Positions 63,460 to 64,000 of a DNA stretch of 64,000 nt are shown here, piece by piece. Origin of the DNA: Microbispora sp. H13382 (GTDB lineage: Bacteria > Actinomycetota > Actinomycetes > Streptosporangiales > Streptosporangiaceae). Below the pieces are notes generated by a model. It did not search any database, was not told the DNA's origin, and saw nothing but the letters and a program-made list of their open reading frames with translations. Numbering within the stretch: the first letter of the stretch is position 1; every line of letters begins with the position of its first letter. The stretch lies in assembly GCF_014161445.1 (NCBI RefSeq), contig NZ_JABBXA010000013.1, positions 182,623-246,622 on the forward strand. The letters are read 5' to 3'. The position numbers and the translations under genes are program-made.

Positions 63460-63825
63460 GGAACCCCGATGCCCCTTCCACTCCACTCGCGGCGGACCCG
63501 CGTGTCCACCGCTCCGTCCCCGCGTACCGCCCGTCCCCTCTGACCGTCCCCCCTCCCCGCCAGACTTCCCGTCCGCCTGACCGTCCTGCCTGACCGCCGG
63601 CACTCCCGCCCATCCCGCGTGCCGCGGCCGTGGCGCATGCGGTCAGGCGGACGGGATCACCACCGTACCTTTCCCCTCACCACAAGAACGTCCCGCCCGC
63701 CTGACCGGCTGTCCGGACCGCAGCGGCACCGTTGACGCCGACCTCGGTGCCGCCGCGGTGGTGCCAAACCGGCGCCGTCAGGCGGGCGGGGCCACAACCG
63801 TGTCCCTATTTTTCAGGAGGCTCCT
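63460..63825. other. Intergenic region with nested inverted repeats
   Basis: No gene. TCCCGTCCGCCTGACCG (63567-63583) pairs perfectly with 63640-63656. CCCGCCCGCCTGAC (63692-63705) pairs perfectly with 63777-63790. All arms share the core CGCCTGAC, which also appears as TGCCTGACCG at about 63588. Must hold the promoter of the ABC transporter gene. Confidence 0.6.
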
Positions 63826-64000
63826 GTGCCGAAGTCATCATCCGACTCGGCGTCTCTACTCGTGATGCGAGGAATCGTCAAGCAGTTCCCCGGCGTGCGT
63901 GCGCTGGACGGCGTGGACCTTGAGGTCAGGGCCGGGGAAGTGCACTGCCTGCTCGGCCAGAACGGTGCCGGGAAGTCCACGCTTATCAAGATTTTGTCTG
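63826..64000 (+). CDS. Sugar ABC transporter ATP-binding protein, 5' part only
   Basis: First 58 residues from GTG 63826, with AGGAGG 5 nt upstream. Walker A reads GQNGAGKST, preceded by [20 protein letters not shown], typical of RbsA/XylG/MglA-type ATPases with two ABC domains. The rest is beyond the window. With the ROK repressor upstream it should belong to a sugar uptake operon. Confidence 0.9.
   Translation, partial: MPKSSSDSASLLVMRGIVKQFPGVRALDGVDLEVRAGEVHCLLGQNGAGKSTLIKILS

Overview
The window comes from a very GC-rich actinobacterium, most likely of the Streptosporangiales/Streptomycetales type. Three things point there: the gene order (HhH-GPD protein, SpoIIE-type phosphatase, principal sigma factor, DUF7455, topoisomerase IV parE, then parC) matches the hrdB-parE-parC neighbourhood of Streptomyces; a fabD-fabH-acpP-fabF-accD operon lies behind a PucR-type regulator; and many genes start with GTG and a -10-like hexamer 6-8 nt upstream, as expected for leaderless transcripts. 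No plasmid, phage, IS or CRISPR signature was seen.

Layout. 1-8.2 kb: end of an unknown gene, HhH-GPD repair protein, PAS/GAF/PP2C phosphatase, HrdB-like sigma factor, hypothetical protein, YaaA, GNAT, DUF7455. 8.4-18.8 kb: parE and parC flank an accessory block with a tandemly duplicated small secreted-protein gene that carries along the tail of parE, a membrane protein, an SPFH protein, a beta-carbonic anhydrase, a VOC protein, two membrane proteins behind a 29-codon remnant of a DJ-1/PfpI gene, and a divergent GlxA-type regulator. 19-30.8 kb: mostly housekeeping and metabolic singletons (GNAT, SnoaL, RecQ-phosphoribosyltransferase fusion, PfkB kinase, Pat-like acetyltransferase, DUF5998, phosphodiesterase, rhodanese, PLP enzyme).

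30.9-35.5 kb: a minus-strand operon of a cytosolic subtilisin-like protease, an ECF sigma factor, a 150-residue protein and an 850-residue TPR-CHAT (caspase-like) protein. The last three overlap by ATGA, and the first gene's ribosome binding site is inside a perfect hairpin. This is my best candidate for an under-described signalling or defence system.

35.7-38.1 kb: DUF3145, a secreted protein, a decayed aldo/keto reductase and a small HTH protein. 38.1-44.4 kb: fatty-acid synthesis operon and its regulator. 44.5-51.5 kb: DUF2079 membrane protein, a YjfL/YjfC/YgiB-like trio (DUF350, glutathionylspermidine-synthase-like, acidic small protein), a PolX-like PHP protein, two WYL regulators and a VOC protein.

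52-60.5 kb: a cell-surface block: two membrane-anchored proteins, a DUF916-like protein, a WxL-like secreted protein, and a 1767-residue secreted ThuA/beta-propeller/PKD/CBM6 protein. 60.6-64 kb: two divergent ROK repressors that share a 124-bp identical tract, and the start of a sugar-type ABC transporter ATPase.
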